DNA from: Microbacterium ginsengisoli
GTDB lineage: Bacteria > Actinomycetota > Actinomycetes > Actinomycetales > Microbacteriaceae
Length of the DNA: 64,000 bases
Reading direction: 5' to 3'
Assembly: GCF_000956535.1 (NCBI RefSeq)
Contig: NZ_JYIY01000078.1
Span: 62,001 to 126,000 of the forward strand
Shown: piece by piece, positions 27,949 to 35,579 of the stretch
Layout: each line of letters opens with the position of its first letter
Numbering within the stretch: position 1 is the first letter of the stretch
Position numbers and translations under genes: made by a program
The notes under the pieces: model-generated
Database searches by the model: none
What the model was told of the DNA's origin: nothing
What the model saw: the letters and a program-made list of their open reading frames with translations, nothing else

Positions 27949-29228
27949 ACGCTGAAGGGACTGTGAGCCGAATGGCCGCGCCGGAGCGCCCGAACGTCGT
28001 CGAGGTGACGAACGTCGACAAGCGATTCACTATCCGCAAGGATTCCTCCCTCAAGGAGCGCGTCGTGACCCTGGGCCGGCAGGGGAGGAAATACCGCCAG
28101 GACTTCTGGGCGCTGCGCGACGTGTCGGTTGATATCCAAGCCGGCACCACCATCGGCCTGATCGGGCACAATGGCTCCGGGAAGAGCACGCTTCTCAAGG
28201 TCATCGGGGGCATCCTCGATCCTACCGACGGATCCGTGAGGCGACGCGGGCGTCTGGCGGCCCTCCTCGAGCTCGGTGCCGGTTTCCATCCGGACCTCAC
28301 CGGGCGGGAGAACGTCTTCCTGAACGCTTCCGTCCTGGGGCTGACCCGGGAAGAGACCGCGGCCCAGTTCGACGACATCGTCCGATTCTCGGGCATCGGC
28401 GACTTCATCGACACCCAGGTCAAGTTCTACTCGTCGGGTATGTACGTGCGTCTTGCCTTCGCCGTCGCTGTACACACAGACCCCGACATACTTCTCGTCG
28501 ATGAGGTTCTCGCGGTGGGTGACGAGGCCTTTCAACGAAAATGCCTCGACAAAATCCGAGCGTTCCAGGCCGAGGGTCGCACGATCATCATCGTCAGCCA
28601 TGCGCTCGGTCAGGTGACCGAGCTGTGCGATCGGGTGATCCTGCTCGACCATGGGCAGGTGTTCTTCGACGGCGCCCCGATCACGGCGGTCGCCCACTTC
28701 CGCGATCTGCTCGAGCAGCAGCGGCTCGAACAGGAGCCGTCTGATGAGTCGGATGGGCGGGAGGCGGATTTCGTCCGTGATACCGAAGAGGAGCGCGACG
28801 GCGCACGGCGCCCGCGCGGGCGTGTCGCCCGTGTGCTCTCCGTGGACGTTCGCGCGGAGGGCAAGGATCCGGGAGATGTCATCGCGTTCGGTGACCAAAT
28901 GATCATCGATGTGACGGTCGAGTCGGCGTCCCGACTTGAAGGCTGGGCGTGCGCGATCGGCATCGATAACCCGCTAGGTCAGAATGTATTCGGCGTCGCG
29001 TCCGACAAGATCGACGTGTCGCTTCCACCGCTGGAAGGCGCCGCCACGATCCGTTTCGAGCTGTCCGATGTGAACTTCGCGGTCGGCAAGTACTTCGTCA
29101 ACGCCTCGATCATGGACTCGACCGACGCGCATCTCCAAGACCTGATGCAAGCCGCATCCTTCGACGTGGAGGAACGCCAGCGTTCCACCGGGATGATCTG
29201 CCTGCCCGCGAGGATCGCGCAGCTCTGA
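27945..29228 (+). CDS. Polysaccharide ABC exporter, ATPase subunit with C-terminal domain (Wzt-like)
   Basis: 427 residues from the ATG overlapping the permease stop. The ATPase domain has Walker [14 protein letters not shown] (~74-86), the Q-loop region [18 protein letters not shown], the exporter-type signature [12 protein letters not shown] in place of LSGGQ, and Walker [18 protein letters not shown]. About 150 residues follow the ATPase. An acidic linker ([22 protein letters not shown]) leads to a beta-rich domain (~285-420). In Wzt of O-antigen systems such a domain binds the modified end of the glycan chain, so this exporter may select finished chains. Confidence 0.92.
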   Translation: MNAEGTVSRMAAPERPNVVEVTNVDKRFTIRKDSSLKERVVTLGRQGRKYRQDFWALRDVSVDIQAGTTIGLIGHNGSGKSTLLKVIGGILDPTDGSVRRRGRLAALLELGAGFHPDLTGRENVFLNASVLGLTREETAAQFDDIVRFSGIGDFIDTQVKFYSSGMYVRLAFAVAVHTDPDILLVDEVLAVGDEAFQRKCLDKIRAFQAEGRTIIIVSHALGQVTELCDRVILLDHGQVFFDGAPITAVAHFRDLLEQQRLEQEPSDESDGREADFVRDTEEERDGARRPRGRVARVLSVDVRAEGKDPGDVIAFGDQMIIDVTVESASRLEGWACAIGIDNPLGQNVFGVASDKIDVSLPPLEGAATIRFELSDVNFAVGKYFVNASIMDSTDAHLQDLMQAASFDVEERQRSTGMICLPARIAQL

Positions 29229-29252
29229 AAAGGCCCGTTCCTTTCGCTGTGA

Positions 29253-29258
29253 TAGCGT
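29253..29258 (+). promoter_or_regulatory. -10 hexamer TAGCGT upstream of the FAD oxidoreductase gene
   Basis: TAGCGT lies in the 103-base gap between the exporter and the oxidoreductase genes. Transcription would start near 29265 and give a leader of ~65 bases before the ATG at 29332, which is preceded by CTGGAG. Confidence 0.4.
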
Positions 29259-29331
29259 TGCGGGGTTGCCCCGTGACGGTCTCATGTCGCGCGTCTGGCG
29301 AGCGCCCGTGTCCGCACTACCTGGAGTTTTT

Positions 29332-30936
29332 ATGTCGAAAAAGGCCGTCGTGATCGGAGCCGGCCCTGCCGGACTCACCGCCGCCTACGAGTTCCTCACC
29401 CGCGCAGACGAGGGTCCGGAGCCCGTTGTCCCTCAGGTTTTTGAGGGCTCGAGCGACATCGGTGGCATCTCGAAGACGGTGAACTTCAAGGGCAACCGGA
29501 TCGACATCGGTGGACATCGATTCTTCTCCAAATCCGACACGGTCATGGAGTGGTGGCTCAACATCCTTCCTCCGGAAAAGACCGGCGGCGAGACGTTCAC
29601 CTTGAAGTATCAGGGTAAATCGCGCCCGTTCGAGGGTGACGCGGACGGCGTCGATCCGGAAACGACCGACGACGTGATGCTGGTGCGCAGCCGCCTCAGC
29701 CGGATCTACTACCTCCGCTCCTTCTTCAACTACCCGATCACCCTCGAGTGGTCGACGATGAAGAATCTCGGCCTGTGGCGCCTGACCAAGATCGGCTTCT
29801 CCTACATTCGCGCACGCCTGATCCCGTTGAAGGAGGTCTCGCTCGAGGAGTTTTACATCAACCGCTTCGGGCGTGAGCTCTACGACACCTTCTTCAAGTC
29901 GTACACGGAGAAGGTGTGGGGTGTGCCGGTCAGCGACATCGAGCCGGACTGGGGAGCCCAGCGGGTGAAAGGCCTGTCGATCTCCAAGACCCTCGCGCAT
30001 GCCGTGAAGAAAACGTTCAGCCGCAACAAGCCGAAGGACATCGCGCAGAAGGACGTCGAGACCAGCCTCATCGAGTCGTTCCTCTACCCCAAGCTCGGGC
30101 CTGGATATCTGTGGGAGAAGGTGGCCGAGCGCGTCGAGGAGAAGGGCGGCTCCATCGCGATGGAGCACTCTGTCGTCGGACTCCACGCGGACGGAAACCG
30201 CATCGTGGCCGCCGACGTGCGAGACAACAAGACCGGCGAGCTCTCACGCGTCGAGGGCGACTACTTCATCAGCACGATGCCGGTGAAGGACCTCATCGCC
30301 TCGATCCAGGACGTCGATGTTCCGTCGAACGTGAGCGACGTGGCTGCGGCGCTTCCGTATCGCGACTTCATTACGGTTGGTCTCGTCGTGAAGAAGCTTT
30401 CCATCCCCGGCGCGGTCGATCGTGACGGTGTGGCCGGTCGTGTACCCGACAACTGGATCTACATCCAGGAGCCCGACGTACTCGTGGGCCGCCTCCAGGT
30501 GTTCAACAACTGGAGTCCCTACATGGTCAACGACCCCGACACGGTGTGGGTCGGCATGGAGTACTTCGTGCAAGAGGGGGATCACCTCTGGAACATGGCC
30601 GATGACGATCTCATCGCCTTCGGCGTCTCCGAGCTCGCGAAGATCGGAATCATCGATCAGGCGGACTTCCTCGAGGGGACGGTGCTCCGCGTCGAGAAGA
30701 CCTACCCCGCGTACTTCGGCGCGTACCGCCGGTTCGATGAGGTGCGCTCGTTCGTCGATGGATTCGAGAACCTTTTCCTCGTGGGCCGAAACGGAATGCA
30801 CCGCTACAACAACCAGGACCACTCGATGTTGACGGCAATCGAAGCCGTCAACAACATCCTCACCGGACGCACGGACAAGTCGAACATCTGGGACGTGAAC
30901 GTCGAGCAGGAGTACCACGAGGAGAAGTCCGAGTAA
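29332..30936 (+). CDS. NAD(P)/FAD-dependent oxidoreductase, UDP-galactopyranose-mutase/amine-oxidase-like
   Basis: 534 residues from the ATG at 29332, directly before the FAD loop [20 protein letters not shown]; an earlier TTG at 29266 would add 22 residues of no known kind. The second motif is [33 protein letters not shown] conserved middle follows ([30 protein letters not shown]), then the C-terminal FAD segment [30 protein letters not shown]. This layout resembles protoporphyrinogen-oxidase and Glf-like flavoproteins, but it is longer than Glf and the window has a true Glf at 39.7 kb. The place next to the exporter suggests a role in sugar or lipid-carrier modification. The reaction is unknown. 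Confidence 0.75.
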   Translation: MSKKAVVIGAGPAGLTAAYEFLTRADEGPEPVVPQVFEGSSDIGGISKTVNFKGNRIDIGGHRFFSKSDTVMEWWLNILPPEKTGGETFTLKYQGKSRPFEGDADGVDPETTDDVMLVRSRLSRIYYLRSFFNYPITLEWSTMKNLGLWRLTKIGFSYIRARLIPLKEVSLEEFYINRFGRELYDTFFKSYTEKVWGVPVSDIEPDWGAQRVKGLSISKTLAHAVKKTFSRNKPKDIAQKDVETSLIESFLYPKLGPGYLWEKVAERVEEKGGSIAMEHSVVGLHADGNRIVAADVRDNKTGELSRVEGDYFISTMPVKDLIASIQDVDVPSNVSDVAAALPYRDFITVGLVVKKLSIPGAVDRDGVAGRVPDNWIYIQEPDVLVGRLQVFNNWSPYMVNDPDTVWVGMEYFVQEGDHLWNMADDDLIAFGVSELAKIGIIDQADFLEGTVLRVEKTYPAYFGAYRRFDEVRSFVDGFENLFLVGRNGMHRYNNQDHSMLTAIEAVNNILTGRTDKSNIWDVNVEQEYHEEKSE

Positions 30937-30952
30937 GGGCCTTTCTCTTTAG

Positions 30953-30993
30953 AAACCCCGCGAACGCTCTCCTCGAGAGAGCTCGCGGGGTTT
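30953..30993. terminator. Strong bidirectional terminator hairpin
   Basis: AAACCCCGCGA pairs perfectly with TCGCGGGGTTT (11 bp). After a two-base bulge, GCTCTC pairs with GAGAGC around a short loop. A on one side and T on the other make it work in both directions. It lies 17 bases behind the oxidoreductase stop and ~90 bases behind the end of the opposing LGFP gene. Confidence 0.8.
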
Positions 30994-31084
30994 CGGCGTG
31001 TTCCAGCTCCATGTCGCAGGTGCCGTGAGGTGGATCGGATGTCGATGCGGTTCCGCGACGGAACGCGGTGTGCGTCCGTGCGTG

Positions 31085-33481
31085 CTACGGAACGGTCAAG
31101 ACCCCGCCCTGGAAGCGTTGCGTCACCGTGCTTCCGCTCGTCACGGGTGCGCCGGTGGGGTACCCGAGTGCGCCGTTCTCATAGCCCTGTTGGGCCCAGC
31201 GGGTGCGGATGTCGCCGTACGTCTCCCAGGCGCCGGTCGCGCTGGTCCAGCTGATGGCGCCGTTCTGGAAGTTCTGATAGCAGCCGTTGTTCTTCGTCCC
31301 GCACACCTGTGGGCCGGTGGGTGATCCGAGCGGACCGGTGGTCCCGCCGATCGCGGTCCACCGGGAGAAGATGTCCCCGGTGACCGGGTACGCGCCGCTA
31401 CCCGGGGCCCAGGCGATCGAGCCGCCTTGGAACGTTTGAGAGGCACGGCCCGAGGTGTTCACGGGTGCGCCGGTGGGGTACCCGAGTGCGCCGTTCTCAT
31501 AGCCCTGTTGGGCCCAGCGGGTGCGGATGTCGCCGTACGTCTCCCAGGCGCCGGTCGCGCTGGTCCAGCTGATGGCGCCGTTCTGGAAGTTCTGATAGCA
31601 GCCGTTGTCCTTCGTCCCGCACACCTGTGGGCCGGTGGGTGATCCGAGCGGACCGGTGGTCCCGCCGATCGCGGTCCACCGGGAGAAGATGTCCCCGGTG
31701 ACCGGGTACGCGCCGCTACCCGAAGAGACGATGATGCCGCCTGCGAACACCTGCGACACGGTTCCGTTCGAGCCAGTCGCGGCGGCCTGGGTCGCGGGCC
31801 CGAGCGAGCCGGTCAGCCCCCCCGAGCCTTGCCATGCGGCATCGATGGCGCCGGTGGTCTCCCAGGCTCCGCTCGCGGACCAACTGATCGAGCCGCGCTC
31901 GAACCTCTGTACGCACTTCGCGGGCGTCGCGGCGGAATCGCAGCTCTGAGCTGTGACCGGGGCGCCTAGCGTTCCCGTTGCTGTCATCGCGCCGAGAGTG
32001 AGCCACTTCTGGTTGATGGCGCCGCTGACGACGATCGTTCCCTGCGCTGTCGAGACGATCGACCCTCCCTGGAACGTCTGATACGTTCCGGACGCGGCCG
32101 TCAGGGCGGCGGCAGTCGGATAGCCGAGTGAACCGCTCGCACCGCCAGCTTGCGTCCACGCGATCGCGAGCGAGCCGTCGACATCCCATGCGCCGGTCGA
32201 CGGCGTCCACGCGGTGAGTCCGGTCTCGAATGCCTGCGTGCAGCCGCCGTTCGCGCATGATTCTTTCGCCACCGGAGATCCCAATGGCCCCGTCGTCGCT
32301 CCGGTCGCGATCCAACGGCTGCTCATGGCACCGAGCACGACGAACGCCCCGTTCGTGACCGACCATCCGATCGAACCAGCTTGGAACTTCTGGTACGCAC
32401 GTCCCGGGGTGTTGGTCGGTCCCGACGTCGGATATCCCATGTATCCGCGCTCGTAGTTCAAGCTCGCCCACAGTGCGCGGATGGACCCATACGTCTCCCA
32501 CGCGCCGGTGGCCGGCGTCCAGCTGATCGCGCCGACATCAAAGTTCTGGTAGCAGTTCGTGTTGTCGGCGCTCCAGGAGCACACCTCATCGGCTACGGGG
32601 TTGCCGATCGGACTCGACGATCCGCCGATCGCCTGCCACCTCGCCCCCATGTCTCCCAGCACGGGGTATCCCGTGGGCGAACCGAACCAGTCTGAATAGA
32701 GGCGCCAGAAATTGCGGTTTCCGTAGGTCGAACAAGCGTCGCCCGTCCCGTACAGGTTCGCGAGCGCGGCTGCGTTGGGCGTGTAAGGGGTATAGATGTA
32801 CAGGGCGCGGGTCGCGTCGTTCTGGATGTACACGCTTTTCGTGCCGCAACTCGTGTTGGGGTTGTACAAGATGTTGTTGTTGCCGAGCTGGTACGCCCAC
32901 CAGGATGGCTGCGCGATGTAGATGCGCAGTTGCCGCGCCGAGTAATAGACCTGATTGAAAAAGCCGTAGTACCGTGTGTCGCACGCGGCCGTGTCCGGGC
33001 AGCCCTGTCCCATCGCGTGAAGGTAGGCGTACGTGGTCGGCGATGTCGCGGTGACGAGTCCTTGCTCTTTTTGCAGCATAACGATCAGCACCTTGGGACT
33101 GATGCCGCAGGCCACCGCGCTGTCGGCGATGATCTGCGCAGCGGTCTTGAGACCGCCCGAGGCTCCGGAGCAGTACGAATCTGCGGCAACCGCGGGCGTG
33201 CTCTGCGTGTAGTCCTTGAGGCAGGGCTGCCCGTTAGAGGCCGGGCACTGGGCCACCTGGGATGCGAGGAACGCCTGCACGCCCGCCGCGGACAGAGCCG
33301 ACGAGTTGAAGAAGTTTGCGTCGGAGATGATGTCACCGGCCTGGAAATCGCTCGCCGCCGCAGCGTCTGCGGTGGGGGCGTTGATGACGGAGATCGACGC
33401 CGACAGTGCGACGGTGACGAGCGCAATCGTTGCGATTGCGGCGCGCCGGAGGCGCGTTGCGCGCGAGAGGGTCTGTGTCAT
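31085..33481 (-). CDS. Secreted LGFP-repeat protein with N-terminal lysozyme-like domain
   Basis: 798 residues. A twin-basic signal peptide (TRLRRAAIATIALVTVALSASISVI, cleavage near ADAAAA, ~41) is followed by an ~240-residue domain. That domain contains ISPKVLIVMLQKEQGLVTA and YGFFNQVYYSARQLRIYI; the Lys-Glu-Gln in a helix before an aromatic segment recalls the catalytic glutamate helix of lytic transglycosylases (inference). From ~290 to the end are about ten LGFP-type repeats with the pattern W..IGG..GPLG.P...E.C, each ~53 residues, known to mediate cell-wall or mycolyl-layer anchoring. The last four repeats contain an almost exact 88-residue duplication. There is no LPXTG or transmembrane tail. 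The start overlaps the lipoprotein stop (ATGA). Confidence 0.8.
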   Translation of the reverse strand: MTQTLSRATRLRRAAIATIALVTVALSASISVINAPTADAAAASDFQAGDIISDANFFNSSALSAAGVQAFLASQVAQCPASNGQPCLKDYTQSTPAVAADSYCSGASGGLKTAAQIIADSAVACGISPKVLIVMLQKEQGLVTATSPTTYAYLHAMGQGCPDTAACDTRYYGFFNQVYYSARQLRIYIAQPSWWAYQLGNNNILYNPNTSCGTKSVYIQNDATRALYIYTPYTPNAAALANLYGTGDACSTYGNRNFWRLYSDWFGSPTGYPVLGDMGARWQAIGGSSSPIGNPVADEVCSWSADNTNCYQNFDVGAISWTPATGAWETYGSIRALWASLNYERGYMGYPTSGPTNTPGRAYQKFQAGSIGWSVTNGAFVVLGAMSSRWIATGATTGPLGSPVAKESCANGGCTQAFETGLTAWTPSTGAWDVDGSLAIAWTQAGGASGSLGYPTAAALTAASGTYQTFQGGSIVSTAQGTIVVSGAINQKWLTLGAMTATGTLGAPVTAQSCDSAATPAKCVQRFERGSISWSASGAWETTGAIDAAWQGSGGLTGSLGPATQAAATGSNGTVSQVFAGGIIVSSGSGAYPVTGDIFSRWTAIGGTTGPLGSPTGPQVCGTKDNGCYQNFQNGAISWTSATGAWETYGDIRTRWAQQGYENGALGYPTGAPVNTSGRASQTFQGGSIAWAPGSGAYPVTGDIFSRWTAIGGTTGPLGSPTGPQVCGTKNNGCYQNFQNGAISWTSATGAWETYGDIRTRWAQQGYENGALGYPTGAPVTSGSTVTQRFQGGVLTVP
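31141..31404. repeat. 264-bp direct repeat, copy A (LGFP coding)
   Basis: Matches 31459-31722 in register over 264 bases with a single difference that I can find (GTTGTTCTTC against GTTGTCCTTC, changing Asn to Asp). The offset of 318 bases equals two LGFP units. Confidence 0.9.
31459..31722. repeat. 264-bp direct repeat, copy B (LGFP coding)
   Basis: Second copy of the repeat at 31141-31404. The 54 bases between the copies differ from the sequence that flanks copy B, so the duplicated unit has sharp ends. The near identity points to a recent duplication or gene conversion. Confidence 0.9.
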
Positions 33482-33984
33482 CCGATGACTACTTCCGTCG
33501 GAGCCGACTCGCCGGACGCATCGGGGGAGGTGTAGCGGAGCGTGATCGACCAGGTGCCCACGCTCACCGGGACCGTGATACGCCCGCAGTTCACGCTGCC
33601 GCCGGCCGCGTGCGCCGGCGCGGACGCCGACACCGGGCCCGAAGCTCCTGAAGCTGTGAGCGTGCAGGTGCCGGAGTCTTCGGAAAGTCCGGGGACAATT
33701 CCGGACGCGTAGATCGTCTCTCCGTCCGCGCCGTAGGTCGCCAGAACCACCGTCGCCGCATCGACAGTGGGTGTCGAAATCGCTGGGGCGCTCTCGGATG
33801 GCGAGGGCTTAGAGCCCGCCGAGCTGGTCGGAGAAGGGGATGACGCCTCCTGCGTGGACGGCGATGTCGCCGGGGAGACCGAACTCCCGGGCAACGTCCC
33901 GCACGCCGACAGCGAGAAGGCCGCGACGACGAGGACGGTGATCGTGGCTATGAGCTGGTGTACGGCGGGGGACGCGAGACGCAT
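33478..33984 (-). CDS. Small secreted lipoprotein of unknown function
   Basis: 168 residues. The N-terminus LIATITVLVVAAFSLSAC is a lipoprotein signal with the lipobox LSAC, so Cys28 should be lipidated. A Ser/Pro/Thr-rich spacer (~29-72) is typical for surface lipoproteins crossing the wall. It is followed by an ~90-residue domain of beta character with two cysteines (GTCTLTASG and VNCGRITVPV) that could form a disulfide, resembling an Ig-like fold. It is coupled to the LGFP protein by a four-base overlap. TAGCAT six bases before the ATG is its promoter. Confidence 0.7.
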   Translation of the reverse strand: MRLASPAVHQLIATITVLVVAAFSLSACGTLPGSSVSPATSPSTQEASSPSPTSSAGSKPSPSESAPAISTPTVDAATVVLATYGADGETIYASGIVPGLSEDSGTCTLTASGASGPVSASAPAHAAGGSVNCGRITVPVSVGTWSITLRYTSPDASGESAPTEVVIG

Positions 33985-33990
33985 GAAAAG

Positions 33991-33996
33991 ATGCTA
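33991..33996 (-). promoter_or_regulatory. -10 hexamer TAGCAT for the lipoprotein-LGFP operon (leaderless)
   Basis: Minus-strand TAGCAT, six bases, then ATG at 33984. It overlaps the end of the preceding DUF2142 gene, so this operon has its own promoter. Confidence 0.55.
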
Positions 33997-35472
33997 CGCG
34001 GGGGATTGCGCATTCAACGGGCGAAACGATCGACGTTCACGGATTCGGTCATGCGGGCCCACGACGAGGCGCAGGCCGATCACGAACGCGAGCAGCCCGA
34101 CCCCGAGTGTCGCCGACCAGAGCGCCCACGATCCCGGCGGAGTCCAGGCGACTTTGGACCAGGAGTCGTCCAGGTTGAGGCCGAAGGCATAGCGGACGAA
34201 CTGGACCGCGAACGCGACAACAGCGGCAGTGACCATGAGTACGGCGAGCACGACGAAGACGCGTCGCATGCGTCGATCCGCTGTCGCGTGCCAACCCAGA
34301 ACGACTCCGATGGCCGCGACGAGGGGCAAGGAATAGCGGCCCTGCCATCCGGTACCCGACCACAGTGCGGTCGTCAGTGCGATAGGCACGCACACCGTGA
34401 AAAGGGTCAATCCCAACACCACGAGGCGTGCGCGCCCGGATGCCTGGGGAAACGCGACGATTCCGAAGGCGCCGAGGCCTACGAGGAACGCGACGAGGGC
34501 CCAACCCACGGGGGTGTCGAGCCATCCGAGCACCCCGGCCATCTGGGTGATCATGGTCGGGGTGTCCAGGAGGAGCCGCTTGACGAAGATCACGACAGCG
34601 TCCTGCAATGAGGCGGGCGGCGGCTGCGTGACGATGAACTGCGTCGGATGAGCCAGCGCCCATGCGACCGCCGCCGCGACGGCGGTCATCGACAGTCCGG
34701 CGGCGACGGCGGCGCGGCCCCCTGCGTCGCGCAGGAGATCGCGCACGCGGATCGGGGAGCTCAGCAACGCCGCCGCGACGATCGCCCCCGCCCACAGGGG
34801 AGAGAGTGGGCGTGTCAGGCTCAGCAGCGCAACGCTGCCGGCAAGTCCGCTCCAGATGACCCAAGACGCGCGTGTCGTCTGGAACGCGCGCACCGCGAGG
34901 GACGCCACCAGACACGCTGACGACAGTTCTAGCGCACTCGCGTTCACCACGCCGCTCAAGAACAGAGCCATCGGGGTCAGCGACACGAGCATGCCGCACA
35001 ACGCCGCGGACTTGCGGCCCCGCGGGTGAAGAATCATGATCGCGGCAGTCAGCACCAGTGCGAACAAGAGTGAGTTCGCGGCCCGCATTCCATACAGCGC
35101 ATACTCTCCGTGAAGGAACAACGTCGGCCAGCCCACCAACATGTAGTACAGCGGGCTGTACGAGCTGAATTGCGAGGCCACCTCGACGTCCGGTCCTGCC
35201 GCGATCACGAGGCAGTCCGCCGTCGCGGAAGGATTGAGCGCGAAGCATGGTGCTTCGGCCGCCGCGCTGGCGAACATCGAGGGGACGATGATATCGCTGT
35301 GGCCGACTTGGCCGTGGTACGTCGCATATGCCGTCGCCATGTGGCGAGGTTCGTCAGGACCCGCGAAAAGAGGGCTCGCGCCCGCCCAAGCCAATCCGAT
35401 CGCGAGGAGACCCGCGAAGATCAGCGAGGCCGCCAGCCATCGCCTCGTTCGTGCGTGGTCCAGCGCGGTCAC
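33994..35472 (-). CDS. DUF2142-type polytopic membrane protein
   Basis: 492 residues with a first membrane helix (WLAASLIFAGLLAIGLAWAG) and then the conserved extracytoplasmic motif FAGPDEPRHMATAYATYHGQ, the mark of DUF2142 proteins. About ten further helices follow. The Asp-Glu in an outside loop after the first helix is the arrangement of GT-C glycosyltransferases, which use polyprenyl-phosphate sugars. A function in modifying cell-surface glycan with lipid-linked sugars is therefore reasonable but unproven. GTG start with TAGGAT six bases before it. The gene is divergent from the next large membrane protein. Confidence 0.75.
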   Translation of the reverse strand: MTALDHARTRRWLAASLIFAGLLAIGLAWAGASPLFAGPDEPRHMATAYATYHGQVGHSDIIVPSMFASAAAEAPCFALNPSATADCLVIAAGPDVEVASQFSSYSPLYYMLVGWPTLFLHGEYALYGMRAANSLLFALVLTAAIMILHPRGRKSAALCGMLVSLTPMALFLSGVVNASALELSSACLVASLAVRAFQTTRASWVIWSGLAGSVALLSLTRPLSPLWAGAIVAAALLSSPIRVRDLLRDAGGRAAVAAGLSMTAVAAAVAWALAHPTQFIVTQPPPASLQDAVVIFVKRLLLDTPTMITQMAGVLGWLDTPVGWALVAFLVGLGAFGIVAFPQASGRARLVVLGLTLFTVCVPIALTTALWSGTGWQGRYSLPLVAAIGVVLGWHATADRRMRRVFVVLAVLMVTAAVVAFAVQFVRYAFGLNLDDSWSKVAWTPPGSWALWSATLGVGLLAFVIGLRLVVGPHDRIRERRSFRPLNAQSPA

Positions 35473-35478
35473 GCGATC

Positions 35479-35484
35479 ATCCTA
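35479..35484 (-). promoter_or_regulatory. -10 hexamer TAGGAT for the DUF2142 gene (leaderless)
   Basis: Minus-strand TAGGAT, six bases (GATCGC), then GTG at 35472. Confidence 0.55.
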
Positions 35485-35579
35485 TGGGGTCGCCGTTCAT
35501 GGCCCCGCGAACCGATTGCTGCGATGATGGTGTGCGCGCCGCGGGGCGGCGGATCGGTGACGAAGGAGCTTTTGCGGCG

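Noticed and set aside
29266-29331. TTG start 22 codons earlier for the FAD oxidoreductase, seven bases behind TAGCGT
   Set aside because: It would fit the leaderless spacing, but TTG starts and N-terminal extensions before the FAD loop are atypical, and the ATG at 29332 has a CTGGAG ribosome site. Kept as a possibility only.
31179-31679. Two identical 60-codon minus-strand ORFs and two similar plus-strand ORFs around the LGFP gene
   Set aside because: They are out-of-frame readings of the duplicated LGFP DNA, not separate genes.
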